This document shows, piece after piece, positions 34,201 through 45,313 of a stretch of DNA of 64,000 bases; the first letter of the stretch is position 1; every line of letters begins with the position of its first letter. Both the position numbers and the translations under genes were made by a program. The DNA comes from Lineus longissimus (lineage: Eukaryota > Nemertea > Pilidiophora > Heteronemertea > Lineidae), in contig NC_088313.1 in the NCBI RefSeq assembly GCF_910592395.1, positions 12,416,437 to 12,480,436 of the forward strand. Reading direction: 5' to 3'. Under the pieces are notes generated by a model. It was not told the DNA's origin. It worked only from the letters and a program-made list of their open reading frames with translations, and searched no databases.

Positions 34201-35744
34201 AAGTTGGTTGGCCTGCAGGCATTCACACTAAATGTTGATGCTGTATAATTTTCTCATCACTTGCTTGTGGTAACTGCATGGAAACGGAATTGACCAGAAG
34301 ATTTTCTGGAGCCAGAATAAGTTTGTAAAGGATAAGGGGCTATCATGGTTGCATACATGCATATTTGTGTTTTTCTGGCCCTTTTTGGCATATTTGTGCA
34401 TCTATGAATATAACTGATATAATATTATAAGACATTTTAGGCAGCAACTGGCTGCTGGTTAAATGGGTTTATTTCACCACCATTGCTAGCTAGACTGCTT
34501 TGTAAATTTATGTAATTATGTGCAGATTTCAATAAATTTTATGGTTAGACTACACATTTGCTAATTTTGTTTTTGTTTCCATTTGCAAAGCCTTGATCAT
34601 TGCCTGCACTACAAGTGTGCAATGTACCTTCCAAATCATACAAGTCGATCTGTGCCAGTGAACAAGACACTACAAAATAGTAGGCTGTTGGGCCAAAGTT
34701 GGGCTTTATTTTTCGTGGTAACATTCCAGAGGCCAAGTAAAATTGCTGTTATCGTAATATGTAAGATAAAAAAAAAGTTCCTGCAAAAATCATGGCTCCT
34801 AAACCAGATATATTGACATATTAAACCAGAAAATTCTGTCAACTGAGCTTCATTGAAACAAAGTTTTAGTTCATGAATTGCATCCAAGGTGGCAGCGCTG
34901 AATGCAGCAGGTTCTGGCACCTAGGAGCTAGTAGGGGGACTAAAATGACTTGAGTCTGTTAAGTGTGTTCTAGTGATTAAAACCAGTGTTAAGGTGGAAC
35001 TATTTTGGGGGAACTTATTATGCGATGTGATTATCTAATTCATCAGAAGTATTTTCACTATACCCCCGAAATGTTGTCACAAAGGCAGCTTTTTGGACCT
35101 CGACGATGTATTGAGTATAAAAAGCCTCCTCACTTACGGTCTACCCTCAAACAAGCAAACACAATGTGACGATCGTGGAACAGTTCTGTCCCATTGAAGG
35201 ATATTCCGTCTCCCATGTACATGTAATTCTCATAACTGATGACTGAACCATCTTATCATCGATTGTCACTCATTTATCACACAAAGTGCCAATGACCAAA
35301 GATTATGGGTTCTGCCAGCACATTGCCAGTCCTGACAAACACTGACTTCCAAGATAAAACAGGAGTCCATCATTTCTAGGCCTACTCCTCGCCCACAGTC
35401 TGCTGTTATTCTCAGCTGTTACTGCAGACAAACACTTTTCAATTGAGATTCATTGTCCCAAGGGATGGGTCGTACTAAAGAAAGGAAGTTTCCATAGTGT
35501 TGACTTGTCCAGAGAGACATTGCTGGAGTTGGCTGGGACATGTGTACCATATGCCACCGGGCACACTCTGATGGACAGCCGACAGGGAAAAAACAAGGTT
35601 GTCCAAAAGAGATCTGGTGCCCGTACGGTAGAGATGAAGCAGCTTTGTTTGACCTGGGGAAAACATCCAAAGACAGGCTGCTGACCGAACAAGGTGGAAA
35701 CTGATGATTGAAGCCTTATGTGCCCTCTGGGCATAAATAGGACT
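31240..35744. other. intergenic, diverged repeats only
   Basis: An approximately 80-bp direct duplication lies at 32784-32945 (TATTTCAAGTTCTGTCAAAA in both units). Two related dispersed segments lie near 31340 and 33820 (CAGTGGCAGATC / CAGTGGTGGATC). An open plus-strand stretch near 35455-35694 lacks a start and any motif. I see no supported gene. Confidence 0.45.
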
Positions 35745-36124
35745 AACTGAGAGTAATAGGAAAATGGAAGTACGACAATCCACAACTTTTTTTGAAACGA
35801 CCCCAAAAAACCTTGTCTTTGGCATTAATCTGGGGAAAAAGACAATTCCTAGAGCCATTTGAGCTCAATTTTAGGAAAACGACAATTTCTACATTGGTCT
35901 TTTTTCTTTCTTTTTTCCTAAAACAACCCAAAAAAACATTGTATTTGGCCTTAATTTTAGGAAAAAAACAATTCCTGGAGCCACTTGAGCTCAATTTCAG
36001 TAAAAAGGCAATTTTAGAAACACCACTTTTCCCTAAAATTAAGGCCAAAGACATTGTCTTTTTCCTAAAATTGATGCCAAAGACAATGTTTTTGAGGCCT
36101 TTTTAAAAAGTCTTGGATTTTTCT

Positions 36125-37765
36125 TACCAGAATGATTTAAGTGGTTATGAATTTAGTGAACAATCTACACCCAAGTATTTTGAAAATCCAGCTTTTAAGG
36201 AGGAGGATGAAACTTCATTTGCTACAAATGGAATTGAGATCGAACTGAAGGAAGTTACAACACAGATTTAGATCAAGGATTACTAAATTCACTAGTAACT
36301 GGTAATGAATTCAGTGGTAATCCTGATCCTGGTACAAATTGGTTGAGAGAAATTCAATTTATCCTTATTTAACAAACAAGGATAGAATTGATGATTTAAA
36401 CCAATTATGGTATGATTTCACAAGAAGTAATTTATTCGAAACCTACAGAGATGATAAAAAAGATGCATGAGATTTTGATTATTGCTAAGGGTACAGATCA
36501 AGGAATGGTTTTATCATGTAGCTTAAAGGCTCTCTTATCGTGTAATAGATCAGGACGTAAGAGTGGTCTGGGGTAAACAAAAGACATTAATCCTGAGAGT
36601 AAAACTCGAATAATGTTGGAAATCCATTTAAATAAATACAATGAACAACACAGTGGTAATCGAACAACAGATGAAACATATTGGTGTGCTTTAACCCTAG
36701 TTCACAACAAGGGTATCAACAAAGTGGAACTTACCTTCAGCAGAACAATGCTAGTTACCAACAAAACTACACTACAAAGCAACATGGGTCATTCCATAGT
36801 TCAAATCTAGTTAACCCTAGTCAAGGTCTAGTTAACCCTAGTCAAGTTCTAGTTAACCCTAGTCAAGTTCTAGTTAACCCTAGTTGCCAACTTAACTCAA
36901 CTAGATGTCAACTAGACTCAACTAGCAGTCAACTAGACTCAACTAGCAGTCAACTAGACTCAATTTAGTTGCCAACTAAACTCAACTAGATGTCAACTAG
37001 ACTCAACTAGATGTCAACTAGACTCGACTAGATGTCAACAAGACTCAACTAAGACTCAACCAGACTCAACTAGCAGTCAACTAGCCTCAACTAACAATCA
37101 ACAAAGTTCGACTATGACTTCGTCACGAGAACCTGACAAAAGTCAACAGAGCAAAGCTCGACAAAGTTCGACTACGAATGAACAAGTCTCAACTGATAGT
37201 GGTATTAAAACCAAACAAGACCTTGAAGTGCTAGTTGCTACTGGTAAAAGCAAGGATTTTTTGAATAAACAGATTACATTTAATGACTTAGATAGTATGA
37301 CAGAGAAGGAAATCTTGAAACATCACAGAATCTACCAGACAAAGATGGCTGCCAGGCTTAACGATTCATTGGGTAAAGACAGTCTTGAAAGCTCACACTA
37401 AATTAACAAAGTTGTTCTTGCCGGTTGATGATGCAGATGATCTTTATGAAGACTTAAGAAATGATTACCTCGTTACCAATGAATTTGACAAGTGGTTAGG
37501 GTGGGTGGTGAGTCTGAGGATGGGAGCATTAACTGCTTTAGCATCATCAACTCTTATCACTTTAGGTTATTGCAGTGAGGTTCAAGGACATAGTCCCAAT
37601 AGACATAGTCAGAACGGACACAGTCAGGAAATATCAGGAAAACAAGAGGCCCAAGGGCCTGGCGCTCAGCTGAAATGGATAAGTGAAGGCAAGGGCCAAG
37701 TGTGTGTCGGTACCGTTATTATGAGGCAACGTGAAGCTATAACGTCTAGCACGCAGAGGTGCTGA
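36125..37765 (+). pseudogene. decayed plus-strand gene(s), possibly of viral origin
   Basis: Open segments follow one another in changing frames: 36125-36271, 36274-36372 and 36381-36470 (acidic, polar, each ended by a stop), 36681-36968 (Gln/Asn/Ser-rich, running into tandem repeats), 37114-37401, then 37385-37765 in a shifted frame. The last two read as one protein broken by a frameshift near 37390. It has a charged N-terminal part (ITFNDLDSMTEKEI), a conserved-looking middle (FLPVDDADDLYEDLRNDYL) and a hydrophobic C-terminal segment (MGALTALASSTLITLGY). I have a loose impression of similar proteins beside virus-like capsid genes in invertebrate genomes, so it may belong with the 45-49 kb cassette. 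That link is inference. At least four lesions make it non-functional. Confidence 0.5.
36790..37100 (+). repeat. short tandem repeats inside the decayed gene
   Basis: Four units of about 21 bp (CTAGTTAACCCTAGTCAAGT) are followed by about ten units of CAACTAGACTCAACTAG type. In frame they encode VNPSQVL and QLDSTSS repeats. TTAACCCTAG resembles telomeric sequence but is part of this repeat. Confidence 0.8.
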
Positions 37766-38147
37766 TGCGAAAGACCTTCTTGCTATATCAGTGCATGCTG
37801 AAGTACTGAGTTGACGTCACCCTGGTATTATGACGTAAAGTCATTTCTATTGCCGTTGCAGTAGTGGGGTGTGTGATGACGTCAAGGAGTTGTGTGGTGA
37901 CGTCAAAGAGTGGAGTCCTTGTCTTCATGCAGCGTAGGTGGAACTAATAACATGCACATGGACACAAGGTACATAATTATTACAGTGTATTTTGTGAGGT
38001 GGGGCCTGGTGCTTTACAATGGTCAAATGAACCGACTGTTGTCTGGACATTGATGAAGTGGATGCAGCCAAATGTTTGGGACGGTCTTTTTTGTATGTGA
38101 AGAAAAGAAGATAAAGAGTTGGTTAACAAAATGAACTTTATTGGTGC

Positions 38148-38232
38148 GGCAGATATTTGATGCCTTTCGGCAGATATTTGAAGCGCCTTGCGGCAGATAT
38201 TTGTTGCCTTGCGGCAGATATTTGATAACGCT
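38148..38232. repeat. about 21-bp tandem repeat, four units
   Basis: GGCAGATATTTG recurs at about 38148, 38169, 38192 and 38213 with spacers TTGCCTTGC, GCGCCTTGC and the like. Confidence 0.75.
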
Positions 38233-39894
38233 CTCCGGGAATGGAAAGCAGTAAAACGAGTAAGCACACCTTACTCTGAATGTGGGAACAGCAAGTGCTT
38301 TCCTGGACTTGAAATGTGCCAACGACTCCTCTTGCAATAACCAACAACAGTTGATCTGTAAAAAAAGAGAAGAGAAATTAACACTGACTGAATAAAAAAG
38401 GGTGACAAAGACGGGGAAATGTACACCACCGGATACAGTCTGTGCTTGATCAGGCATCGGTCAGATGATATCCTGAACAAGGCATCTATGGAAGCAAATC
38501 CAGAAAGAGACTTAACCTTCGAAGGGCACACTTATTACTCAGTGAAAAGTCAGTCCTGTGGGCTGTTTTCCAATTCAAAATAAAAGTGTAACCTCTTTAA
38601 ATTAGTCTCACAGACTGAACCATAACACTCAACAGCCAACCGTGCCCACATGATGTGAGCCGAGAGCTGGGCTTAAAGATGAGCGAGTGGTGTACTACAT
38701 TTTGAAAATTGTCTATCGTCTACGACATGTGACAGAACAGGATCTAGTGGACTTAATGATGAGGTACTATCAAATAAGGTGTCCATCAAATGAATCATGA
38801 GGGCCTGTTGAGTTATACTCTAAGCCTGTCCTATAGGGGGTTACCCTATAGGGCTAGGCTATGGATTTTGTCTTTTTTACAGCTACAGTACAGCCATGCA
38901 CAGCGCAGTGTACAGACAGTACAGGATTGCAAACCAAAAACATGAGCATTGCTGCGTAACGAAACTGCAGTGGGATTCATACTACGATGTCATAATGTGA
39001 CTTTCAAAATAATTGTAAACAAACGTAAATGGCGAAATTTGTTGCAAAATTGCCATCCACAACAACTCAGGGACCGTAGCCAAAATGGCCGACGGCGAAT
39101 TCTCCGGTCGCTAGCGCAGTCCATAAACAAGCATCAATTTTACCAACTTTGGGCGCAAGCTTGGTCATCAAAGTTACAGAACTGTTAGAAATACATCCAA
39201 ACAACATATAAATACAGTTAAAAGTGCATAAAAATCCCGTTTCAACCTCCGGGCGCTACCTTTTTTTCTCCGCCAGACGCCGGCCCTACCGGTCGTTATT
39301 TAGGGTTTACTGTCGTTTCGCTACATTGCCAGTTCGCTACCAGTCGTTTCGCTACATGTGGCGGTCGTTTCGCTACATGGTAGGTCGTTTCGCTACATGA
39401 GTGGAGTCGTTTCGCTACATGATGGGTACGGTCGTACATGGAGGACGTTTCGCTACATGGGTGGAGTCGTTTCGCTACATGGATGTAGGTAATTTCGCTA
39501 CATCGTAGGTCGTTTCGCTACATGGGTGGAGTCATTATTTTTTCAAGTTTGTGCTAAACTCCGGGCTAAAATATTTGTTGTGAATTTAGGGAAAAAATGC
39601 TCGAGTATACTACAATCAAGATGTACAGACCGGGGGAGCTGGCGGTACGTACCCATAAGTCTTTGCGGTAGTCTTGCGCGTACCGGATATAACCCATCAA
39701 GCTTTTCTCCTTCAGAGAAATACTGCGTTGCGCTCAAGTGCCTTATAAGGCTGTGAACAAAATTAACGTTCGACCAATGAGAAAGCCACATTACCCTGCA
39801 TACGAGGTTGGACGCGTGATCACTAAATGACAAGTAAAAATAGAATCAGACCACATGTTTCTATATGTCAGAATGCTGCCGTTTGCGCTGTAGT

Positions 39895-40075
39895 ATGGGC
39901 GGTTATTACCGCAAATAAAGACAAACCAAAGCAAAGACACTTGTGTAGCATATCAAGGACACGTAGATTGATACTCCTGGGCGGTTATTACCGCAAATAA
40001 AGACAAACCAAAGCAAAGACACTTGTGTAGCATATCAAGGACATGTAGATTGATACTCCTGTGTGTGCCACATCA
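39895..40075 (-). repeat. 82-bp repeat, two units (left inner arm)
   Basis: Two copies of the unit with GGGCGGTTATTACCGCAAAT and ending TTGATACTCCT are in opposite orientation to the five-unit array at 40557-40968. Confidence 0.85.
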
Positions 40076-40556
40076 AAGACATCTGGACCATACACCACGT
40101 CAAAGATAACGATGCGAAGTCAACAGGCGGCGCCACTGTAGATTGCTGGCGGCCGTACGCTGCCTGTTGACGTTGTTGTTATTTGCCACCTCTCTCCTAT
40201 GGCAAGCCGTTTGCTTCAAAAAGTCGAAATGATTTTTTTTTCTAGTCGAAATGATTTTTTTCTAGTCAAGATATTTTTTTTCATGTCAAGAAAAAAAATT
40301 TGAAATTAAATTTTTTTTTTCAAGTCGAGATATTTATTTTTCTTCTCATTTAACTTATTGAAGTTGAATCAATTAATAAAAATTTCACTGCGAGAAAAAA
40401 ATGATTATAAAAATAAAAATAGTCGCTTATATCAACAAAAACCTATAGTTGTCGAAATCGTTTTTACTTGTCCCAAGACGGTGGCGCCGCCTGTTGACTT
40501 CGCATCGTTATCTTTGATGTGGTGTATGGTCCAGATGTCTTTGATGTGGCACACAT

Positions 40557-40968
40557 AGGAGTATCAATCTACGTGTCCTTGATATGCTACACAGGTGTCT
40601 TTGCTTTGGTTTGTCTTTATTTGCGGTAATAACCGCCCAGGAGTATCAATCTACGTGTCCTTGATATGCTACACAAGTGTCTTTGCTTTGGTTTGTCTTT
40701 ATTTGCGGTAATAACCGCCCAGGAGTATCAATCTACGTGTCCTTGATATGCTACACAAGTGTCTTTGCTTTGGTTTGTCTTTATTTGCGGTAATAACCGC
40801 CCAGGAGTATCAATCTACGTGTCCTTGATATGCTACATAAGTGTCTTTGCTTTGGTTTGTCTTTATTTGCGGTAATAACCGCCCAGGAGTATCAATCTAC
40901 GTGTCCTTGATATGCTACACAGGTGTCTTTGCTTTGGTTTGTCTTTATTTGCGGTAATAACCGCCCAT
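40557..40968 (+). repeat. 82-bp tandem repeat, five units (right inner arm)
   Basis: Units start AGGAGTATCAATCTACGTGT at 40557, 40639, 40721, 40803 and 40885, an exact 82-bp period and almost identical. They are the reverse complement of the left inner arm. The copy number differs (5 against 2), as expected of recent unequal exchange or slippage. Confidence 0.92.
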
Positions 40969-41061
40969 ACTTTAGTACACGTGTGTTGTCCAAATTTTCG
41001 ATTTCAAGCAAGTTTAAGGCCAACCTCGTGTCCACCAGACTAATGCATAATTGGCAGTTGA

Positions 41062-41235
41062 GCGTGTGTCGCCAAGATCAACGCGTTATTGAGAAAAGAT
41101 AAGAGAATCGACTTAATCGAACTTAAGTCTATCCACCGGCAGTCGCAGATGAAGAGTGATGGTGTGCATCTCAACGACGACGGACAACATAGACTGGCAC
41201 GAGAAATCCGGGGCGGTATCCTTAGGAGGCGCTAG
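41062..41235 (+). pseudogene. SGNH-hydrolase-like C-terminal fragment
   Basis: About 57 codons are open to TAG at 41233-41235. The end reads DGVHLNDDGQHRLAREIRGG, the Asp-x-x-His block (block V) that closes SGNH/GDSL hydrolase domains. The N-terminal blocks (GDS and GxND) are missing, and an in-frame stop lies just upstream. It is a fragment inside the foldback element, either captured or older host sequence. A second, longer SGNH ORF lies at 58046 in the Gypsy element. Confidence 0.6.
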
Positions 41236-43187
41236 GCCTTTGGTGCAGCATTGATATACGGCCCTTTTCAGGGCCCTCAAAAAAGTAAAAGAGACAAATG
41301 TGCATGGCCTACAGATATTTCTAAGCAAGTAATAAAAATAAAGAAATAAATCGTGCAATTCTGACCCTATAGAACAATATACCAACTTTTTTAGGATTTT
41401 AACAAAAAATGGGGCCGGGCGTTTTTCGTAGGGGCGGGCGGGGACGATCACCAACTCTTTTTTTTATGTGGCCTAACCCAGGCCAGGACGCCAAGAACCC
41501 CTTGCGCGCCATCAAACCGTATAAGTTTTTTTACCGGCAAACTGTGCTATAATAAATTTGTAGTCACCACCGGGAATTATAGTAGGGTAAAATAGAGTAA
41601 AAATAATGACTCCACCCATGTAGCGAAACGACCTACGATGTAGCGAAATGACCTACATCCCTGTAGCGAAACGACTCCACCCATGTAGCGAAACTTCCTC
41701 CATGTAGCGAAACGACCGTACCCATCATGTAGCGAAACGACTCCACCCATGTAGCGAAACAACCTACCATGTAGCGAAACGACCGCCACATGTAGCGAAA
41801 CGACTGGTAGCGAACTGGCAATGTAGCGAAACAGCCTGATACCGTTATTTAGTGCGACCGCCACCAGAGTGTTTATCACGATCTTTCGCCGTTTTAATTG
41901 CGCGTTTTAGGCAGATTAATCAATTATTACATGCATGCATTATATATCACCGAAATGATAATTGCGTAGGCTATTTGAAACTAAGTTCAGATATTATTTT
42001 TGATCTTTGAATTGAATTTAGGCGAGTGATTTTTGACACCCGGTCGACATATCAGGACTTGCAAAATTCACGCGAGATCGCTTGCTTCATCGGCACGTTT
42101 GAAAACCGAATTTCACAAATTCTACAAATATTTATCACATACCATATGTATCACCACAAAGGTAACTCTCTAGACTATTTGAAACCAAGTTCAGATACTT
42201 ATTTTCACAAAAATTCGAAGCTATGCAAGCGATTTTTCAGTGGTAGAGATCGACGGAAACAAATTTCTCGCTCTAAAATGACATGAGACGAGCACCAACT
42301 TTCGCTAATTTGTGCACAAAATTTCCGCAATATTATAAAAAACTATCGATAAATCTGAATTATATAGACTCTTTTCAGTACCTAAACAAATTTCAGGTAC
42401 ATGGTCATGTTGATTAAAAGAGTATCAACCGATTGAACATGAGAAAGTTCACTCATCTTCATTGAAGCAGCGACTACCGCCATTTTTAAATGGTGGCATC
42501 TCTTCTATCGATCGGCCAATCAGCGGCACTGCTTGCAAAAAGTTGAGCCACCGCCAAATTTGAAATCGCCAAAATTCAGTCAATGTGCCTGCAGCGCTAA
42601 CTGGCGGTGAAAACTATATCAATTCCATTAAAAGTAAAAAATGAAAAAATATTAAAAAATATTCAGCCACATTTGAAAACAATATTTGCTCTGTGGACCG
42701 AGGTAAAAAGGGAAAGAAATCTAAACGCGAAATGACCTCATTCTCTTAATACAGGTCGGATCGCGCTGATTTTTCGTGTTTTGAGTTCACCTTGGGCAAC
42801 TCCTAATTTAGCACCGTCAACGAAGTGGCTAGGCCTTCCCAATCAGAAATGTCCAATTTTGTCCACAGATGGGTCCCTAGATGGATGGATGGATGGATGG
42901 ATGGATTGCAGGACGGACACCATTTGAACAGCTATTCTACTAGCTCCGCTGACTTTGTCAGCTGAGCTAAAAAAGAAGACCAATGTACAGGGAGGGGGTA
43001 GTAATAGGGAAAATTCGTATTTCTAGGAATTGCCTTTTTACTGAAATTGAGCTCAAATGGCTCTAGGAATTGTCTTTTTCCTAAAATTAATGCCAAAGAC
43101 AAGGTTTTTTGGGCTCATACCAAAAAAGTTGTGGATTGACGTACTTCCATTTTCCTATTACTACTGAGTAAGGAAATTCTTCCCAGA

Positions 43188-44117
43188 GATGTGGTGGTAA
43201 AAGAGAGATATTGTCCCAAGAGATGTAGTGGTGAAAGATTGTCCCAGGAAATAGATGTAGTGGCGAAAGAGAGATATTGTCCCAAGAGATGTAGCGGCGA
43301 AAGAGAAATATTTGACCATATGAATAAAAACTATCATTTGCTATCTCTACCGATTTTGAAGCATTTGACTCATCTGTCGTCTAACTGGGGAAGTCCTGCA
43401 TCAATTTAATCAAAGAGCCTCTACTGCTAAGGGAGAGCCCCTTTGCAATTGTTTTGGAATGATTACTTTGATAGAAAAATTTGTCCTCTACCTTGCCAGA
43501 CCGAAACCTGAGTTCTCGCAGATTATGAACAAACACTTAACATTAGGTCTTTCGTGCTCAAAGATCCATCTCCAGTGTCCACCGAATAAATTGTCAAATG
43601 CTATGACCTCCGCTATACGTGGCCTCATAAAATCGATGCATATGTATCTGCACGGCATGGCTTTCATGGCAAATACAATTTTCGTGACCAAAACTCATAA
43701 AATCAGCCATTAGGAAAATTACAGACCTCTTACTTCAATTTTCCAGCCACCTCAGGAGCAACATTGAAAAATCGAAGCATTTCCTATCAAGTACAAAACT
43801 AATGCTATAATTTATTCATATGAAGACAAGCATTTCCTCCCTTTCGAAGCATACTCTAGAGGCTAAAAAGCGTTTGCTTTGACTTGTAGCAGACTTAAAT
43901 TTCCGAGCATTTGCTACGGTTTTATTCATAAGAGTACAAGCAAATGCTTCAAAATCAGTAGAGAAAGCAAATGCTAGTTTTTATTTATATGGCCCATTGT
44001 CCCGGGAGATAGATGTAGTGGTGAAGGTAATATATTGTCCCAGGAGATAGATGTAGTGGCGAAAGAGATATATTGACCCCAGAGATGAAGTCCCAAAAGA
44101 TATGATGGCAAAAGAAC
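43188..44117. mobile_element. foldback tract with TGTCCCAAGAGATG minisatellite ends
   Basis: Degenerate units of about 40 bp (ATATTGTCCCAAGAGATGTA, GTGGTGAAAG) occur at 43188-43316 and again at 43998-44117. Between them an inverted pair, CCATATGAATAAAAACTATC (43316-43367) and its complement (about 43930-43985), also carries ATTTTGAAGCATTTG. No ORF and no clear target duplication. Confidence 0.55.
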
Positions 44118-45243
44118 GAACATGTCCGAAGAGATGAAGACTTGTCCAAAGTAAAGAATCAGTCTCTGAGGAGGAATAGTCCAAGGTGAAACTGTCCTCA
44201 AACCAGATGTACATCCAGTATTAAACAGCTGAGAGAAACAGTAGACCATCGGCGAGGAGTAAAAATGGAGGACTCCCTCACATTCACTATCTAAAGTCAG
44301 CTTAGGTTGTCTAGCGTTTCTTAATAGCGCAATTACCGTCACTGTTTTTCACTCGTTACAGTTACTGTATCATAACTGTAATGCAGGCGAGATTGCAGCC
44401 ACCTTGAAAGTCTGTGAGAGCGCCAAAATTGCTTCACAGTTTAATATTGCTTGGAGTAGATCTTCACTTGGATGACTTCACTTGGAGGGGGGGGGGGGTT
44501 ATATGATATGATTTCGATAATCCTGTTCAACCCTGGTTCATAGCTCCAGGCAGGAGGAGAGGGGCTAATTTGGCCATCTTCAAGTCACTAAGTACACACA
44601 GTAAGGGCCCTTGGTCATGTCAGACTTAGCACTAAATATATCCCTCGTACAAGCGTGACTCATTTCGACCTACTGTGAGATGTGAGAGACCCCTATAGGC
44701 GGCTTTGTGTAACTTTATCTTGCCTGCCCAGCTGCTGCCTATATTGTTCCTTTAATGGGACAAGCAGGAGTCGGGTTCAAGTATTACTGAGCTAGGCCTA
44801 ATCAAACAGCTTCTGAATGAAGGAAATCATTACCCTGTGACCGCATTAATTCATGATCTAATCCTGTCTTCCTGTTGTGACTTTGTCCTCATAATACCGA
44901 TTTGGAGTGAATGAAAACTTAGCCAACAAGGAGTCTCTCCATGCAACTCAGGCTTCTATATATTTGGAAGAACAGAAGGTAGATGGGGGGGGGGGCATCA
45001 TTTTTACAGCCCACAGAGGACTTTGAGGAATACTTGTGTGGTAGGAAAAGGATACTTAATAGAGAAAGGCGTTGGTAGGAATCTAGGACATAATATTTCA
45101 GCAATATTTGGAGCAAAAACACTAAGAATGGCTAAATGATAAATCCTAAAACCATCCCAACGCATTTCCCTATACTTAAAAAATAGAGGATAACACGGAA
45201 TACTACACACAATAGAATAATATCATTTAATAAATGGATATTT
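44118..45243. other. intergenic with one MITE relic
   Basis: An inverted relative of the MITE at 21079-21299 lies at about 44545-44765 (TTGTGTAACTTTATCTTGCC). The rest shows homopolymer runs (poly-G near 44488 and 44985) and no supported gene. Confidence 0.45.
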
Positions 45244-45284
45244 TGAAAGTATTCGTTGCTGAAGAACAGAGTTTCAGCATCGAA
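45244..45284 (+). repeat. left terminal inverted repeat of the capsid-cassette element
   Basis: 41 bp, identical to the reverse complement of 49222-49262. Similarity stops abruptly at both edges. Confidence 0.9.
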
Positions 45285-45313
45285 ATACAGTAGCTTTGGG
45301 AAGTAGAAGATGT

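Larger units (their letters stand above)
39304..41842. mobile_element. 2.5-kb foldback (Mutator-like?) element with minisatellite arms
   Basis: The arms of about 235 bp (39307-39541 and 41604-41838) are inverted copies, each with about eleven TTTCGCTACAT motifs. The candidate 10-bp target duplication CGTTATTTAG lies at 39294-39303 and 41843-41852. Inside is a second-level palindrome: 39895-40138 is mirrored at 40482-40970 around a loop of about 340 bp. An SGNH-hydrolase fragment lies between the inner and right outer arms. Long inverted arms plus a 9-10-bp duplication suit foldback or Mutator-like elements. No transposase is visible, so it is non-autonomous. Confidence 0.75.
35745..43170. repeat. 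outer inverted repeat pair enclosing 7.4 kb
   Basis: The left arm (35745-35875, with GTAATAGGAAAATGGAAGTA and CCTTGTCTTTGGCATTAAT) matches the reverse complement of the right arm (43035-43170) at about 90 percent by eye. The interior holds the decayed plus-strand gene at 36.1-37.8 kb and the foldback element at 39.3-41.8 kb. It could be one large composite element or two independent opposed insertions. No target duplication was recognised. Confidence 0.5.

Noticed and set aside
35419-36106. Overlapping open frames on both strands, 84-127 codons
   Set aside because: They overlap each other in several frames, have biased repeat composition and no motif. They look like shadows of the AT-rich inverted repeat arm.
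36790-36880. Interstitial telomere sequence (TTAACCCTAG)
   Set aside because: The unit is 21 bp and not TTAGGG-periodic; it belongs to the tandem repeat in the decayed gene.
40557-40968. CRISPR-like array (82-bp regular repeats)
   Set aside because: Units are contiguous with no unique spacers, and the sequence is eukaryotic and mirrored as an inverted arm.
41577-41879. Minus-strand ORF with repeated SFRYM/FATW residues
   Set aside because: It is a translation of the TTTCGCTACAT minisatellite arm.
44919-45210. Minus-strand ORFs just outside the capsid element
   Set aside because: Outside the TIR, overlapping in two frames, no motif.
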